Shown here piece by piece: positions 36,192 through 47,644 of a stretch of DNA of 64,000 nt. The stretch comes from Talpa occidentalis (Eukaryota > Chordata > Mammalia > Eulipotyphla > Talpidae). Numbering within the stretch: position 1 is the first letter of the stretch; each line of letters opens with the position of its first letter. The translations under genes were made by a program, and so were the position numbers. The notes below the pieces were generated by a model. It did not search any database and had not been told where the DNA came from. It saw only the letters and a program-made list of their open reading frames with translations. Location of the stretch: positions 77,326,292-77,390,291 of the forward strand of contig NW_023604861.1 in the NCBI RefSeq assembly GCF_014898055.3, given 5' to 3'.

Positions 36192-36370
36192 CACTTTGCC
36201 AAAGTCAAAGCGTGTGTGAGGGTAGCGGCAGCTCACTTACCTCCTAAATGTTCTTGGGATTTATGCTCTTAAAAGTGAGCATAAGGTGATTTTATTTTAG
36301 GAGCTTGAAAATCCTAGATTAAAAGAATATTACAAATGGAGAACACACTTGTAGTCATTCGGTTCAATCA

Positions 36371-36446
36371 GTAAAATAAGTGAGGGGGAAACTGAAGCCT
36401 TGGGGCAAGGTACTCACTTAAGGCCATAGTACTGGAACCAAAATCA
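36371..36446 (-). mobile_element. MIR fragment, antisense
   Basis: The + strand reads GGGGGAAACTGAAGCCTTGG, GGCAAGGTACTCACTTAAGG, the complement of the MIR core. The type B SINE inserted at its edge. Confidence 0.6.
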
Positions 36447-36459
36447 GCACCCACTTTTT

Positions 36460-36734
36460 TTTTTTTTTGAAAAGATTTATGTACTTATGCATACAAGGGC
36501 TGGGATACAGGCCAGAGATGCGGGGCGTGAGAGGATTCACCAGAGGCAGAGTGGGGAACAGAACAGGTAGATCGACCTAAGTACGCTGCTGAGGGGAGCA
36601 GTGGGCAAGTCAGGAGAGGCCTGCTGTGCCATGTGCGTTGCTCCCTGGCCGGTCGGGATTCGAACTCTTGCTGCAGAGACTGCAAATTGCTTCATAGTGT
36701 GGTGCTTAACCCCTTGCGCCACCAGGGAGGCCCT
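36460..36734 (-). mobile_element. tRNA-derived SINE, type B
   Basis: An antisense full-length copy with perfect 13-bp duplication GCACCCACTTTTT (36447-36459 and 36735-36747). Confidence 0.93.
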
Positions 36735-36747
36735 GCACCCACTTTTT

Positions 36748-38585
36748 CAGTGCTCCTTTCAATGCATCCAGCTAAACTCATGAGGTGGGAGAGAGGAGTA
36801 CTGTAACTTTTGGACTTCCACCTGTCCCCCTATATCCATCTGAGACCTCCCTCCCCCTTCTCCCCATAAAAATCCACTTCGTAAATCTGTCTTGCCGGCC
36901 ACCACCCAGGGACTCATTAGCTTGCTTAGACATCCCACCCAGTGGCAAGCCCTCCAGAAGCAAAAGCCACAGTCCACGGCTTAGCCCCGCGCCTCTGGCT
37001 AGAGCATCGCCTCATCGTAAGTCAGAGAGCTGGAGGCCCACAACTGTGAGATCATGCTCACAGGTTCAGCCTGGCATCTCGTCACATGGCCTACGAGGAA
37101 GGGGGGCCACCGTGAGGCATGTGCTGGAAGGATAGACGTCTCCAAGGACACGGGAGAAAAATGAGAGTGAAGATTTTGGCTGGGGAGTCCTGAGTAAATG
37201 CAGTGTAAAAGCTTTGTGACTGTGGCCTGGGGAGTCGTTGAAATGAGTATTTATGGCTCTATTTTTCACTGAGTTTGGCTAGAAAGCTTCAGAAAGGAAA
37301 AATGTTTTGGCACCAGAAGCTTTGTGCCAACCAGTATATCTCTAAATTAAACAGTGAGGCAGACAGGCTCTGAGTTACTGGACACTAATTTCATGCCTCA
37401 GCATGAAAATTCAAGCTTCTTAGAATGAGCTCTTGCAATTAGACATTTAAAAATATCTAATGAATACCAATGAAGGAAAAAAAAATGAAACGATGTCTAT
37501 TCAAGTAGCTGTTTAATGGCAGATGGAGGGGGGATAGGGTTCATCTGTGGGGTAATTTGGCAGAGAGCCCCTTTCACGTTTTTAAGGTCAGCGCCACCCT
37601 AAACCACTTCCAGTTTTCTGGAATAACTTCCCCGAGTTGTCTGAGCGATCAGGATGTGATGGAGACACCAGCAATGCCTCCAAAGCCCAGGGTCCCCTTG
37701 CTTCCCTTCCATTTTCCTCACCGCACCTTCTCAGTGTCCAGCACTCCCTGCCCACCCCCCGCGCCCCCTCTCCTGCCAAGTTTCACTTCTCTCATTGTTT
37801 GTGAAGGTTAGGCCTCCCCCAAGATGCTCAGAGCAGGCTTTCCCAAGACAAGACGTGTCACTTTGGAATGTGGGCTATTTCAAGCTGAAGTCAATCGAGG
37901 CCCCAAAGGCTCATAAGAAACTTTACCACTCCCTTAACTACCTAGAAGGAAAGAAATTGGGAATGCTGCTAAGAATTGGAATTTTTTCCGGAAATAATCC
38001 TTTTCTGGAGAAATTTAGAGCAGACATCTGATTACAGAGCATCTGGTCATTGTCATTTGAGTTTCCCTCTCCTCATTTTGTGGGTCCCCCTTTTTACTCC
38101 TTGAAACCCCAGGTGCCTTTTCCATTCCTTAGCTTGGAAAATATACCTGCATTTTGCCTCAATGGCTTTAGAATCTACATCCATGTGGATTATTCATACG
38201 GATGTAATTAAATTTGTTCCCCTTTCCTACTAAACTGTCTGATCTTAATTTTATTGCTCAACCAACCCAAGAAAAACCCAGAGGGATGGGAGAAGTTTCC
38301 TTTCCACCCCTGCATTTTCTTTATCCTTTACTCTTTTTCTATTTTTCTCTACTTCAGTTCCAACCAAATTCCAGTCATTTCTGTACTGCCACCTGAGTTT
38401 TGTATATCTTAATAGTTACTTACATTTTTTTATACTGACTGTTTTTCTCTTGACTCCCAAAACCCAAATAAAATAATGTTTTAAGAGAAACTTCACAGGA
38501 ATGGGAAACTAGTATCTCCACTGTAAATAAGGAAAAAACAGTAATAGCGTGAAATACACAAAATGAAAACAAAGCAGTGGTAGAC
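36748..38585. other. unassigned sequence, with a candidate conserved block
   Basis: No mobile element recognised. The AT-rich part at about 37190-37500 has words such as TTGCAATTAGACATTTAAAA and AATATCTAATGAAT and looks like possible conserved non-coding DNA. The part at 37860-38045 is similar in texture. Open frames reach about 116 codons and carry no domain. Confidence 0.35.
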
Positions 38586-38589
38586 TAGG

Positions 38590-39185
38590 AGAGTGCAGGA
38601 CTGAGTAACCCAAAAAGGCCAGATAGGTTCTTCCAATAAACGTCACGTTGATATGCGGTGCTAGAGGTCAACCAAGGTCCTGTGAGCCTCAGGAAGTCTA
38701 TTGCCACTACTTAAAGCACACAAATTGTTTTGGGTTTGGAGCAGTGGAGGCCTTGGAGCCTAAGAGAAGCTTAGTATTTTTTGGTCATTAGCCCTTTATC
38801 TAATCAAAGAAGCAATCATTGCTCCCCCTTCCTATGACCTAGAAGAGTGTTTGGGGGTGTCAGTCAGCTCTAGGTCTATCAGTGAACCTGTCCTTCCTGT
38901 CTGAGACACTCATCTCTTACTCTGAGATGCGATCATCCTCTCCTTGTCATGTAAAGTCGCTCCCACCACCCTGTCCTGATGCTCCAGGTCCTTAGCCACA
39001 GAATAAATATCCCCAGCATGCTTTACTTTGCAGATTTTACAGCCATGTAAATTCTCCATATGTCATGTTATTAAATTGATTTTTCCTTTGCATACCTGTC
39101 TGATTATTTGTTAATTAGTTGTGCAGCCTAAGAAGAGCCCAGAAGGGTCGGGGCTTTTCCCCTGCACCTGAGAAGAGTGAAGAAT
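38590..39185 (+). mobile_element. degenerate LTR-like unit 1 of 3
   Basis: The 3' part (GCATACCTGTCTGATTATTT and a GCAGCCTAAGAAGAGCCCAG block near 39090-39140) recurs near 39825-39870 and 40660-40700. AATAAA lies near 39001. The order is consistent with an old LTR, but I cannot name the family or fix the start. Confidence 0.45.
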
Positions 39186-39189
39186 TGTT

Positions 39190-39905
39190 TTTTTGGCAGG
39201 AGATTTATCTCACTGGAGGGACTCAACAGGCTGGATGGAGGTTTCTTTTGAAAAATACGTTCACCCGTGAACTTCTCCCTGCAAGGGTATGATCCTTACT
39301 ATACCGAATAGATCTAATCCACTACCTCTTTTCAGTGAAGAAGGCAGAACTTAAACAAGTATGCCTTTGCTTACTGTGCCTTCCTAGGTAACCTCCCTGA
39401 CTCCCCCTTCTTCCCCCAACCTCCCTTATCCTAGCTGAGCTATTTAAGATGGCTTCTGAAGCCGTGAGGTCACGCTCAGTCGTGCTCTGTCGCTTCCAGG
39501 TATGCAAGATGTAAACTTCTTTTAAAGATTTATTTACTTATGCATACAAGAACTGGGGTACAGGACAGAGATGCTGGGGGCGGGGGGCGGTGAGAGGATT
39601 CACCAGAGACAGAGTGGGGAGCAGAACAGGCAGACTGACTGAAATACACTGCTGAGGGGTGCGAGACAGGAGAGATCTGCTTCGCCATGTGGGTTGCTCC
39701 CTGGCAAGGGATCAAACTCACACTGCAGTGGCTGCGGATAGCTTCTTAGTGCTGCATCTTAACCCCTTGCGCCACCAGGGAGGCTCCCTCTTTTTGTTTT
39801 TTTTCCCCTCATATCAATCTGTCTGATACTGGTCTGATTATTTGCCAAATTAGAAGAACCAAGAGGGTACTCGATGATTTCTTTTGCACCCTGCCTGGCA
39901 AATTC
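39190..39905 (+). mobile_element. degenerate LTR-like unit 2 of 3, split by a SINE
   Basis: Contains a TATA-like CTATTTAAGATGGC near 39439 and ends in TCATATCAATCTGTCTGATA and TGATTATTTGCCAAATTAG. The SINE at 39525-39787 separates the two halves. The same TATA word and same 3' block recur in unit 3. Confidence 0.5.
39525..39787 (-). mobile_element. tRNA-derived SINE, type B
   Basis: An antisense full-length copy inside an old LTR-like unit. A short TTCTTTT-type similarity flanks it, but the target duplication is not clear. Confidence 0.88.
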
Positions 39906-40259
39906 TAGCTGGGTACTGTTGGTGAGGACTCGAAGCTGAAAGTTCACCCACCCTTGGTTGTGAGAAGCAGGAAATGCTAAGAGAGGGATTGGACAGAGAC
40001 TAGCACCAAACTTCTTCACATGATCAGCAGTGAGAAGGGGACTTAAAACTGTTGCTTCATCACTGTGTGGCTTACTTAACGCTGCGTCCTTACATCATTT
40101 TGTGTAGCCAGGAGAGCATGGTGGCCAGCAGACTGTGCTGGCTTGTTATCTATTTCCTACTCTTTATTTTGTTCTCTCTCTCTCTCATTTTTTCTCCATT
40201 GGTCCCCTCATTTTCTCCCATTTTCTTCTCCCCTTTCTCCTCTCTTTTTAGTGATGTAA
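39906..40259. other. unassigned sequence
   Basis: No clear element. A TTCTCTCTCTCTCTC run lies near 40170-40187. Confidence 0.4.
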
Positions 40260-40730
40260 GGAGGCAAAAATCTGCCACCTCGAATTAGCATCTTTTTTGC
40301 AAAAGGTCGGCTGTCATGGGAGTGGGTCTAAAGCCTGGACGGAGATTGCCCTTTTGTGAAGCACTCTTACCTGTATAAAGGAGAAACTCTCTCCCTTAAG
40401 GGGCTCCTTCATTGTATCTGGAAGACCTAATGTCCTTCACTCTCCTCGAAGGAGAAGGTAAAACTTCAACCTGCGTAATGGTCTCATGTTCTTGTTCACT
40501 GCACCTTCCTTGATTACCTCCTTAACTGACCTTCCCTTTCTTCCTTCCCCAAAGTCTTCTGTCTTTGATAAGTTATTTAAGATGGCACCTGAAGCCACGT
40601 AGGTGATTGTAAGTATACATATTATTATTAAACTTTTTTTTGCTTTTTTCTCATATCAATTTGAAGCTTGTTGATTATTTGCCAGCCTAGAACCAAGAAG
40701 AACACAGGATGATTTTGCCCTGAGAGCAGA
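40260..40730 (+). mobile_element. degenerate LTR-like unit 3 of 3
   Basis: Shares GTTATTTAAGATGGCACCTG (near 40573) with unit 2. A TCTCATATCAATTTGAAGC and TTGATTATTTGCCAGCCTAG 3' block follows. A TATTAAAC word sits near 40627. The unit resembles unit 2 over several hundred bases. Confidence 0.5.
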
Positions 40731-40787
40731 ATAAGCAAGTATTTCTGTTATCTCTGCAGAGAGGAAAAGTAATTTTCCTCTCTTTTG

Positions 40788-41057
40788 TTAAAAGATTTAT
40801 TTATTTATTTATTTATGCAAGAGCTGGGATTTAGGCCAGATTTGCTGGAGGGTGAGAGGATTCAGCAGAGACAGAGCGGGGAACAGAACAGGCAGACTGA
40901 CGAAACACACTGCTGAGGGGAGCAGCGGGTGAGACAGGAGAGGTCTGCCGCGCCATGTGGGACCCTCGCCAGCCAGCCGGGATTGAAACGGCGCTGCAGA
41001 GGCTGCGGACAGCTTCCCAGCCCTGCACTCAACTGCCTGCGCCACCAGGGAAGGCCC
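40788..41057 (-). mobile_element. tRNA-derived SINE, type A/B hybrid
   Basis: An antisense copy. The head on the minus strand has type A words (GCAGCCTCTGCAGCGCC, GGGTCCCACATGG-type), while the 3' end carries the type B GCCTAAATCCCAGCTCTTGC block and not the type A CTGACTGTACCCAGTGC block. The target duplication is unclear. Confidence 0.85.
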
Positions 41058-41309
41058 TTACCATCTAAGTCCTTGGCTCAGATACCCCAGTAATAAAGGA
41101 CAGATTAACAGTAGAAAAACAAATTTAATTTTGTACATGTGGGCGCCCCAAAGACAATCGGGCAGTTGAAACTTACATACCATTCTGAGTCAAGGATGAT
41201 GGGGCTTGCAAGGGAAGAAGACAGGAAGAAGAGAGCAAACCTTAGGTAAACAAACATTTGCTATGCCATGCAGACAAATTTTTCTGGTGTAAAAAGTTAT
41301 CTCTGGTAA

Positions 41310-42221
41310 TGTAAACGAGTAGACTAATGGGCACCCTGGGGCCCCCAGACTTGCACACTCTAAAGGGGTTCTGCCATCTGCAGCATGAAGACATAGCTTA
41401 CTCTCAGTGTGAAAGACATTAAAACAGAATGTTTGTGTATAGAGAGGAAAGAAGAGAAAGTATATAGTTTCCCAATCCTCTTGTGGGGGCAAATGCCTGG
41501 CCAAATAGCAGGGCCACTGAGGCCCAAAACCTTGCCGCTAGTCTAAGACACCTTCTGTTGGTCAAAAGGGGCCAAGCAAGTCTGGGGCCAAAGAAACAAA
41601 ATCAAAGTACAAGTCAAGATAATGGCTGCCCTCCCCACATGCCTCTTACCCACATTAATTCCTTGCATCTCCTTCTGTGCCCTCCAAGTCCTGGTGCACC
41701 CTCCTTCCTTCACATGTGTGCCCAGCCCACGTGTCCCTCAAATCATCCTATAGCTCTACCTGGCCACTTCGTGATGCCAAGAAGGATGGGGCAGAGGCTC
41801 AGATTCAGGAGTGAAAGAACTCACCAGAGACAGAGTGGAGAACAGAAAAGCCATATTTACTGAAATACACTGCTAAGAAGTAGACAAGACAGGAGTAACT
41901 TGCTGTGCAGACAGCAAAGGTCCCGAGGTTATATTTATACCACAGGCATCATTGATTGGTTATGGTGATTAGTGTTGGGTGTGTCCTGATGATCTGAATC
42001 AGCATAACAGATCACCAGCTCATCAGACCATCAGCTTCCAGTTCCCATGGCAGTCCCACCCACTTCCTTTACTCTTTCAAGCCTCCCAAACTTGCCTAGT
42101 TGGCAAGAAGTGGGGGCTTAGTTTTTATGTTAGTAGTAATACCAGGACACTCAGCTCCACCCTGCATCAGGTGGGGGAGGGAATATGGAATCTTCCCTCT
42201 TGTGGCAATACCTCTGTTATA
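41310..42221 (-). mobile_element. old LTR, family 2 relative, split by another LTR
   Basis: On the minus strand it starts TATAACAGAGGTATTGCC, continues with TGCAGGGTGGAGCTGAG, is interrupted (41757-42153), resumes with GTGGGTAAGAGGCATGTGGG and GCCATTATCTTGAC, and ends with GATGGCAGAACCCCTTTAGA and GTTTACA. This is the same order as the LTRs at 34200 and 57898. Flanks GTAA (41306-41309) and GTAG (42222-42225) form a 4-bp duplication with one mismatch. Without the insert it is about 510 bp. It is much more diverged than those two copies. Confidence 0.75.
41757..42153 (-). mobile_element. LTR nested in an older LTR; its R-U5 matches the SINE body
   Basis: A 397-bp antisense element with the 4-bp word GCTC on both sides (41753-41756 and 42154-42157). 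Read on the minus strand it begins TGAGTGTCC and ends CCAGGTA (a CA terminus is not preserved). A CCAAT-type word lies at 41954-41962 and a TATA box GTATAAATAT at 41940-41931. From about 28 bases downstream of the TATA box to near its end (41912-41775) it aligns with the non-tRNA body of the window's SINE family, including GCAGTGTATTTCAGT and CCACTCTGTCTCTGGTGA. It has neither the SINE tRNA head nor an A-rich tail. An old headless SINE is the alternative. Confidence 0.6.
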
Positions 42222-42225
42222 GTAG

Positions 42226-43137
42226 CAGCTTTCTTCCTGATACAGGCCCCTATCAAACTTCTTTTAGGCAATTAAGGAAGAGGTAAAGAGCTTTCCCGAG
42301 TCAAATGGATCCTAATTGCCTTCAGTTCAAAACAATCCATATCAAGTGGCATAATTTGGGGGTTATGTATCTTGTGCTCCCTCATTTTCATGTATTAACA
42401 ATGCATGAAAAAAAGACAAGGAAAGGAATTCAAAGCTAGGAAAGCTGTCCAGTGGAGGCTCCAGTTCAGTTGTCCTCTCTGCCTCTTGTAAGCCTTGCTT
42501 CTTGGGACAGGCCATCTCCTCCACCAAGCAGGCCTCCTCAGAAAGGGTAGGACTTTTTTCCCTGAGAGAGAATACCAGTCAGCAAGCGGCCCAGGGCAAC
42601 TGCCCTGGGTCAGCCCTAGCTGCCTTTCCCAGCATACTATCCCCCTCGAAAAACCCAGAGGAGAGTCACTGTGGTTGGATTCGCTAAATAGACTCATCCA
42701 AAAACTAAACCACACAGTAGGCTAACTGGGCCTAGATGATGAGGCATGATGTTGTTATAAGGTCAAATAATGACTTCACAAAAATAGAAAAAATAAAAAT
42801 ATGTTAAAGGATTATTTTTGTTCAAATGATATGTCAGAACCAGGCAGATCAATGTTATAACTGGCTCAAAGGAAAAGTCAAAACAGCATAAATTTACATG
42901 GAGTAAAGGAATGTTGAGATGAATTGCTAATGAAGACAAAATTGTATTTCCCACCAAGAGGTTGGGATGGGAAGGAGTCAAATCTCTGCCAGATAGGACA
43001 GAATTTACATATTAATTATCTAATTTTACAAAGATGTAAAACATCTTAAAAACAGTGAACAGGGCTAGAATTTCAGAACCCTGAAGGGTGTGCTAAAGAT
43101 GGAGTTAGCACACAACAAAGGAATAACCAAGGACCCC
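42226..43137. other. unassigned sequence between two old LTRs
   Basis: No recognisable gag, pol, env or primer-binding site. Open frames reach about 106 codons (42395-42715, minus) without domains. Partly AT-rich. Confidence 0.45.
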
Positions 43138-43141
43138 AAAC

Positions 43142-43640
43142 TGTTAAGGGGGGTGTACTCAAAAAAAAAAGTCTGGCTATTGGCATGCACAAAGGCAAAG
43201 AAAGCATACTCTTAGTGTGAAAGATCTTTAATAGAATTTGTGTGCACAGAAAGAGAAGAGAAGAAAGGATATTCCTAATAAAACTAAACATTACCCTACC
43301 CTTGTGGGTAAATATGCAGCTAAACAGGTTTGGCCTGAAGCAATGCTGCTGTGACCCAAAAGCTTGCCACAAGTCATAGGTACCTTCTCAAAAGGAGCCA
43401 CAAGAAAAGGGGTAGGCAGTTTCCAGAGAACCAGAGTAGAGACTTAAAAATCAAAATGTATCATATAATCCACCATGAAACCAGGATAACAGCTGCCATT
43501 GTCTCTCCCCATGTGTGTCTCACCCACGTGTCTCCTCCAAGTACCTCTTCACATGTGTCTCCTCTCCAGGATCCTGCCACTCTTTTTTTATTTTCACCTT
43601 GCTCCCTCCCAGTTTCCCCCGCATTCAGGAAGTCCAGTTC
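43142..43640 (-). mobile_element. old LTR, family 2 relative, copy 2
   Basis: On the minus strand it reads GGGTGAGACACACATGGGG, ACAATGGCAGCTGTTATCC, CTTGTGGCAAGCTTTTGGG, TATTTACCCACAAGGGTAGG, TCTATTAAAGATCTTTCACA, ending CCCCTTAACA. This parallels the LTR at 41310-42221 and the younger ones at 34200 and 57898. The 5' limit (right side) is uncertain, and no target duplication was found. Confidence 0.65.
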
Positions 43641-45229
43641 ATAGCACCACGGGACTTTGAGCCCAAGGCAAATGCACGTAAGTAGGAGTGGAGGGTATGG
43701 CACCTATTCAATTTTTTAGAGTGCACCAATATTCTTACCCACCCCCTCTCACCACTGCTGTAACTTTATTAGGCCCCCTGATCAATACTGACATTTTGCT
43801 GTACTGGTGGAGCCCTCTTTCCCTTGCTTCACATGGTTTTCCGGGAAGTTAATTGACTGGGGAGCAAGAGGAACCCTTTGTGCCATCTCTCCTTCCACTC
43901 TAGTGTTTTCCCTCCTTGACTCTACATGTCCAGTGTAGACTAGGAGACAACCAAAGCAGGCTCAGAGATGCTGTGAGGTCAGCTAGGCCACACGCCCCAC
44001 GAAGCCATGTGACATCCCAGAAATTACCTGGCATGTGCCACCACGGGGGGCCCTTACCTCTGCAGAGGAAAAGGTTTGAGTCACCCAGGGAAGCCAGAGA
44101 GGGTCTTCCAGATGGAGAATGCCCAAGGAACAATTAGCATGACAACTGTCCCCTGGAGCTGTGAGGGAGGGGGGGATGGCCAGGGACAAAGCAGTAGGAG
44201 GAAGAGCCAAACAGGAGAGACTGCCAGAAAACATGTGAATGAAGGACCAATTGTGTGGCAGATTTCTGCAGGAGGAACTGGATACGGAGCCCGGAAGCAA
44301 GGTCACCAGCCCCAACCTATGGTAATACCTTTTGCTTGCTACTGGCCCCCTGGGATGATGGGAATGGCTAGTGGAGGGCCAGGAGGTAGCCCAGATAAGG
44401 GAGAGGTGGACACAGCTACTGGGTTCAGACCAAGATTCAGAGCAAATCTCTTTCCTCCACGGGACCTTAACCCTGTTACATGGGAAAACTCTTTTGCCTA
44501 AATCTCCCTAACATTTTCCCCTGGAGGGAATGGAGGGAGGCATTAAGGACATTTAGAGGAGTGAAATGAACATAGGTGATAGTTAGCAATGTCACCGTAA
44601 GAGGGGTGCAAAGGGTGGGTTTGGGTCAACAGTCCTTACCAATTACTTGCTATGTCCTTCTGGGTGCTGACTCCAGCAAGGAGCTGCAGGAACACCAGGA
44701 TTGAACCATCTGAAGGGTTTGCAGGAGGTCAAAGGCAGAGGGTATCAAGGGAAGAGGATGAGGCCTCAGTGATAGGTTAGAAAGGAGTTTAAGGGGTACA
44801 AAGGGAAAGAGTCTCATACCACTCTTACCTCCCCTGGAAGTTTGCTGACAAAGTAAATATTGACATCATTCCAACAAAATGGAATTCTAAACAGAAGAGC
44901 AAGTGTGGAGCACAGAAAAGAGAACAAATTTTCTCCTTTTGATTTAAATATGTCGAGAGTAGTTGTGACTGAGGACTTTGGCATCAGTTTTTTCAAAGAC
45001 TGCTTGGCCCTCGGGAGGCTGTGACCTTACACAAGATGTTTGTCTCTCAGCCTCAGTAAAAAGACAATTTAACAGAGAGAATACAACAGCTACCTCGTGG
45101 CTGCTTAAATTTTTTTTTTTTTCATCGAGAGACTAATGATATGAATTAGTCAGTGTCTAGCATTCAGGAAATAAAAAAGCTTAAAAAAATTAAAGATTCG
45201 ACTTGGCAACTGAATGCTATAAAAAAAAT
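43641..45229. other. unassigned sequence
   Basis: No mobile element recognised. Overlapping open frames of 73-141 codons at 43900-44501 occur on both strands without domain features. A poly-T stretch lies near 45108-45122. Confidence 0.4.
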
Positions 45230-45458
45230 AGCTGTATTGATTGTTACAATGGTCCAGGCACTGTAAGTAAGCACTCTGCATGATTTCATTTAATCTTAAC
45301 AATCCCACAAGGTTAGTAAGTTATGATCTCTGGTTTGCAATTGAGGAAACTGAAGCACAGAGAACTTAAGATACTGACCAAAGTCACACAGCAAAATGGT
45401 AGAGACTCAAACCTAAATCTGTCTGACTGAAAAATTACAGGTCTTAACAATCACACTG
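45230..45458 (-). mobile_element. MIR element, antisense, nearly complete
   Basis: The + strand reads TCATTTAATCTTAACAATCC, TTGAGGAAACTGAAGCACAG, AGTCACACAGCAAAATGGTA and ACTCAAACCTAAATCTGTCT, the full complement order of MIR. Confidence 0.88.
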
Positions 45459-47640
45459 ATGGCTTCCCAGCACCAAACAGCACAGGTCAAAGCAAAGAAG
45501 AGAGGGCTTTGCCCCAGCTACAGATTGAGACGTTGTCATAGGAGTCAGTATTTGGCAATAGTTGAAACCATGATTATGGATGAAATCATTCGAAACAAGC
45601 ATATACCGTTGAGAGGAGAGACAGAAACACCAACATTGCAGGGCAGACAGGAAGAGACACCCTAAACAGAAGAGGAAGTTGCGGAGAAGTAGCGGGGAGA
45701 GACGTCAAGAGGAGTGGGCAGGCTTCAAGGAGGGGGTGTCGACAGAAGCACGCTGAGCAGACCTTGCATGCTTGAGCCAGGTCCAGTCACGAGTCCTTGG
45801 AGTGTTTGGCAAGAGCAGTGGGGGGGCTGAGGTCAGGCTGTAGGGCCTGTTGGGAACAGACAGTAGATGAGGTTTGTCTTGCAGGTAGCTACTCTTGAGG
45901 GGATGGAGAGAGGATGGTCGATAGAGGTGAAGAGGAACAGAGGACATGGCCTCTGGATTTCCTGATATAGGCGTTGGGATGGAGAAAGGCTTCCTCCAAG
46001 CAGCAGGAAAGGAGATGGGTTCTGAGTAGGAATGCAGGAGGATGAGGGGCTTTATGGCCAACGGCCTCTCTTTTCTCTGTGACATTGGAAATCAACTGTA
46101 GAGGGAGTGAGAGCTATGGGGAAATTTGAAACCCTTACTGCAGTGAAGGGGTGAATGGTGCCAGGTTAGTCACATAGGACTGCCTGGCAAGGGCTGCTTC
46201 CTGCAGCGATGGGGGCCACACGGAGGGAAGGGGGATAGCCAGTGATGGCATCTTGGGCAGGTTAACCTAAAGATTCGGGAGGTAATTTAAAGGTAATTTA
46301 AAGGTAAAACAGATGGACTAGAAACCCAATATGTGTCCTGAGGAGGGACAAAAGTGAGAGTTTTTTTGATAAAGAGAAAAAGAAGGATGAGGTAGGGGTC
46401 AGATGAAGGGCCATAGGGTAAAAGTAGGTAAAAGTTTACTTTTGTCAGTCCTTTCAAACAGGACATTCTCATTCTTGGCTTCTCAAACAACTGCTCGCCA
46501 ACGATTGCTATTTGGCGTAGTCCAAATTGCGTCCCCATATAAACAAGATAGCCGGGCAGTTTCTCTGCTCTGCTCCCATTTAAAAGTGGCTACACTTAAG
46601 CTAACTTTTCACAGGGACCTCCTTCAGCAACCTCACGGGCCTGCGATAGGGTCCTCCACGAACCCAGTTCACCCAGGAAAATTCTAAGTTTAGCAGTTAA
46701 CATCTGGAATAGCAGGAAGCCTCTCAGTCCCAGATGTGTGTGGACAATAGTTTGCTCATGGAGCCGAGGAGCAGGACTAGTGAGGGTAGAGACGGACTGA
46801 CACGCACCTGGGGACTTAGTGGGTAAGTGTGCTGGGGACTGTGGGCAATGAGGGTGGGAGAGGCTGGCAAGAAAAGGATAAAGGTGAACTACTCTGCAAG
46901 GATCAGTGAGGACACAAAAACAGGCAAGTAGACAGAATTGGAGAAACAGGAAGAATCATGGAACTGGAGCTCTTGATGAGAGCAGAGTAGGTTTAATGGG
47001 GAAAAAAAGATTTCAAGAACTGGGAGGAAAGTAGTAAAGATGCTTTGGGCTGCAAGTAAGAGAAAAACCTGGCTCAAAGAGCTTAAATAATATAGAAATG
47101 TGTTATGTTGATAACAGGAAGGGCAGGTTTCAGAGCAGCTGGTTCAGTGACTTAACGATATAATCAGACAACCAAATTCTTTCCATCTCTCTCCCTTATT
47201 ACCTTCATTGTTGGTTTTATCCTCAAACTAGAAGCAAAATAGCCACCTCCTGACATGATAATGTACAGAGTAAGAAGAAAGACTATCTCGTATGAGTTGC
47301 TCTTACACACAAGGACTTCCTTCTACATCTCATTGACCGGACTGGGTGACATGCTCATTCTAGAACCAATCATTGACAAGAAAAGCCAATCAGATCCACT
47401 GTGGAGCACATGGCTCCATGAGGGAGAAGCAGGTCTTGAGCAAAACTGAAGTTCTGTTAGGAAGAGGAGTGGGAATGGTTGCTGAGTGCAAAGCCAGCAG
47501 TGGTAGACAAATGGGACATGAATGCTATTTTGAAAATTATTCAACTTTAGCATTTTACCTGCTCAAATTCCCACTATGAGACATATTCATTTGCTCTAAC
47601 CAAATCTATTGCTGCATGGAAATCCTTTGCTCTTCATGAA
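45459..47640. other. unassigned sequence
   Basis: No clear mobile element. Purine-rich. The 126-codon minus-strand frame at 45705-46085 has no recognisable domain. Confidence 0.4.
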
Positions 47641-47644
47641 AATT

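Noticed and set aside
41310..43640. The two old antisense LTRs as one provirus.
   Set aside because: The left one has its own 4-bp duplication, and there is no trace of retroviral genes between them.
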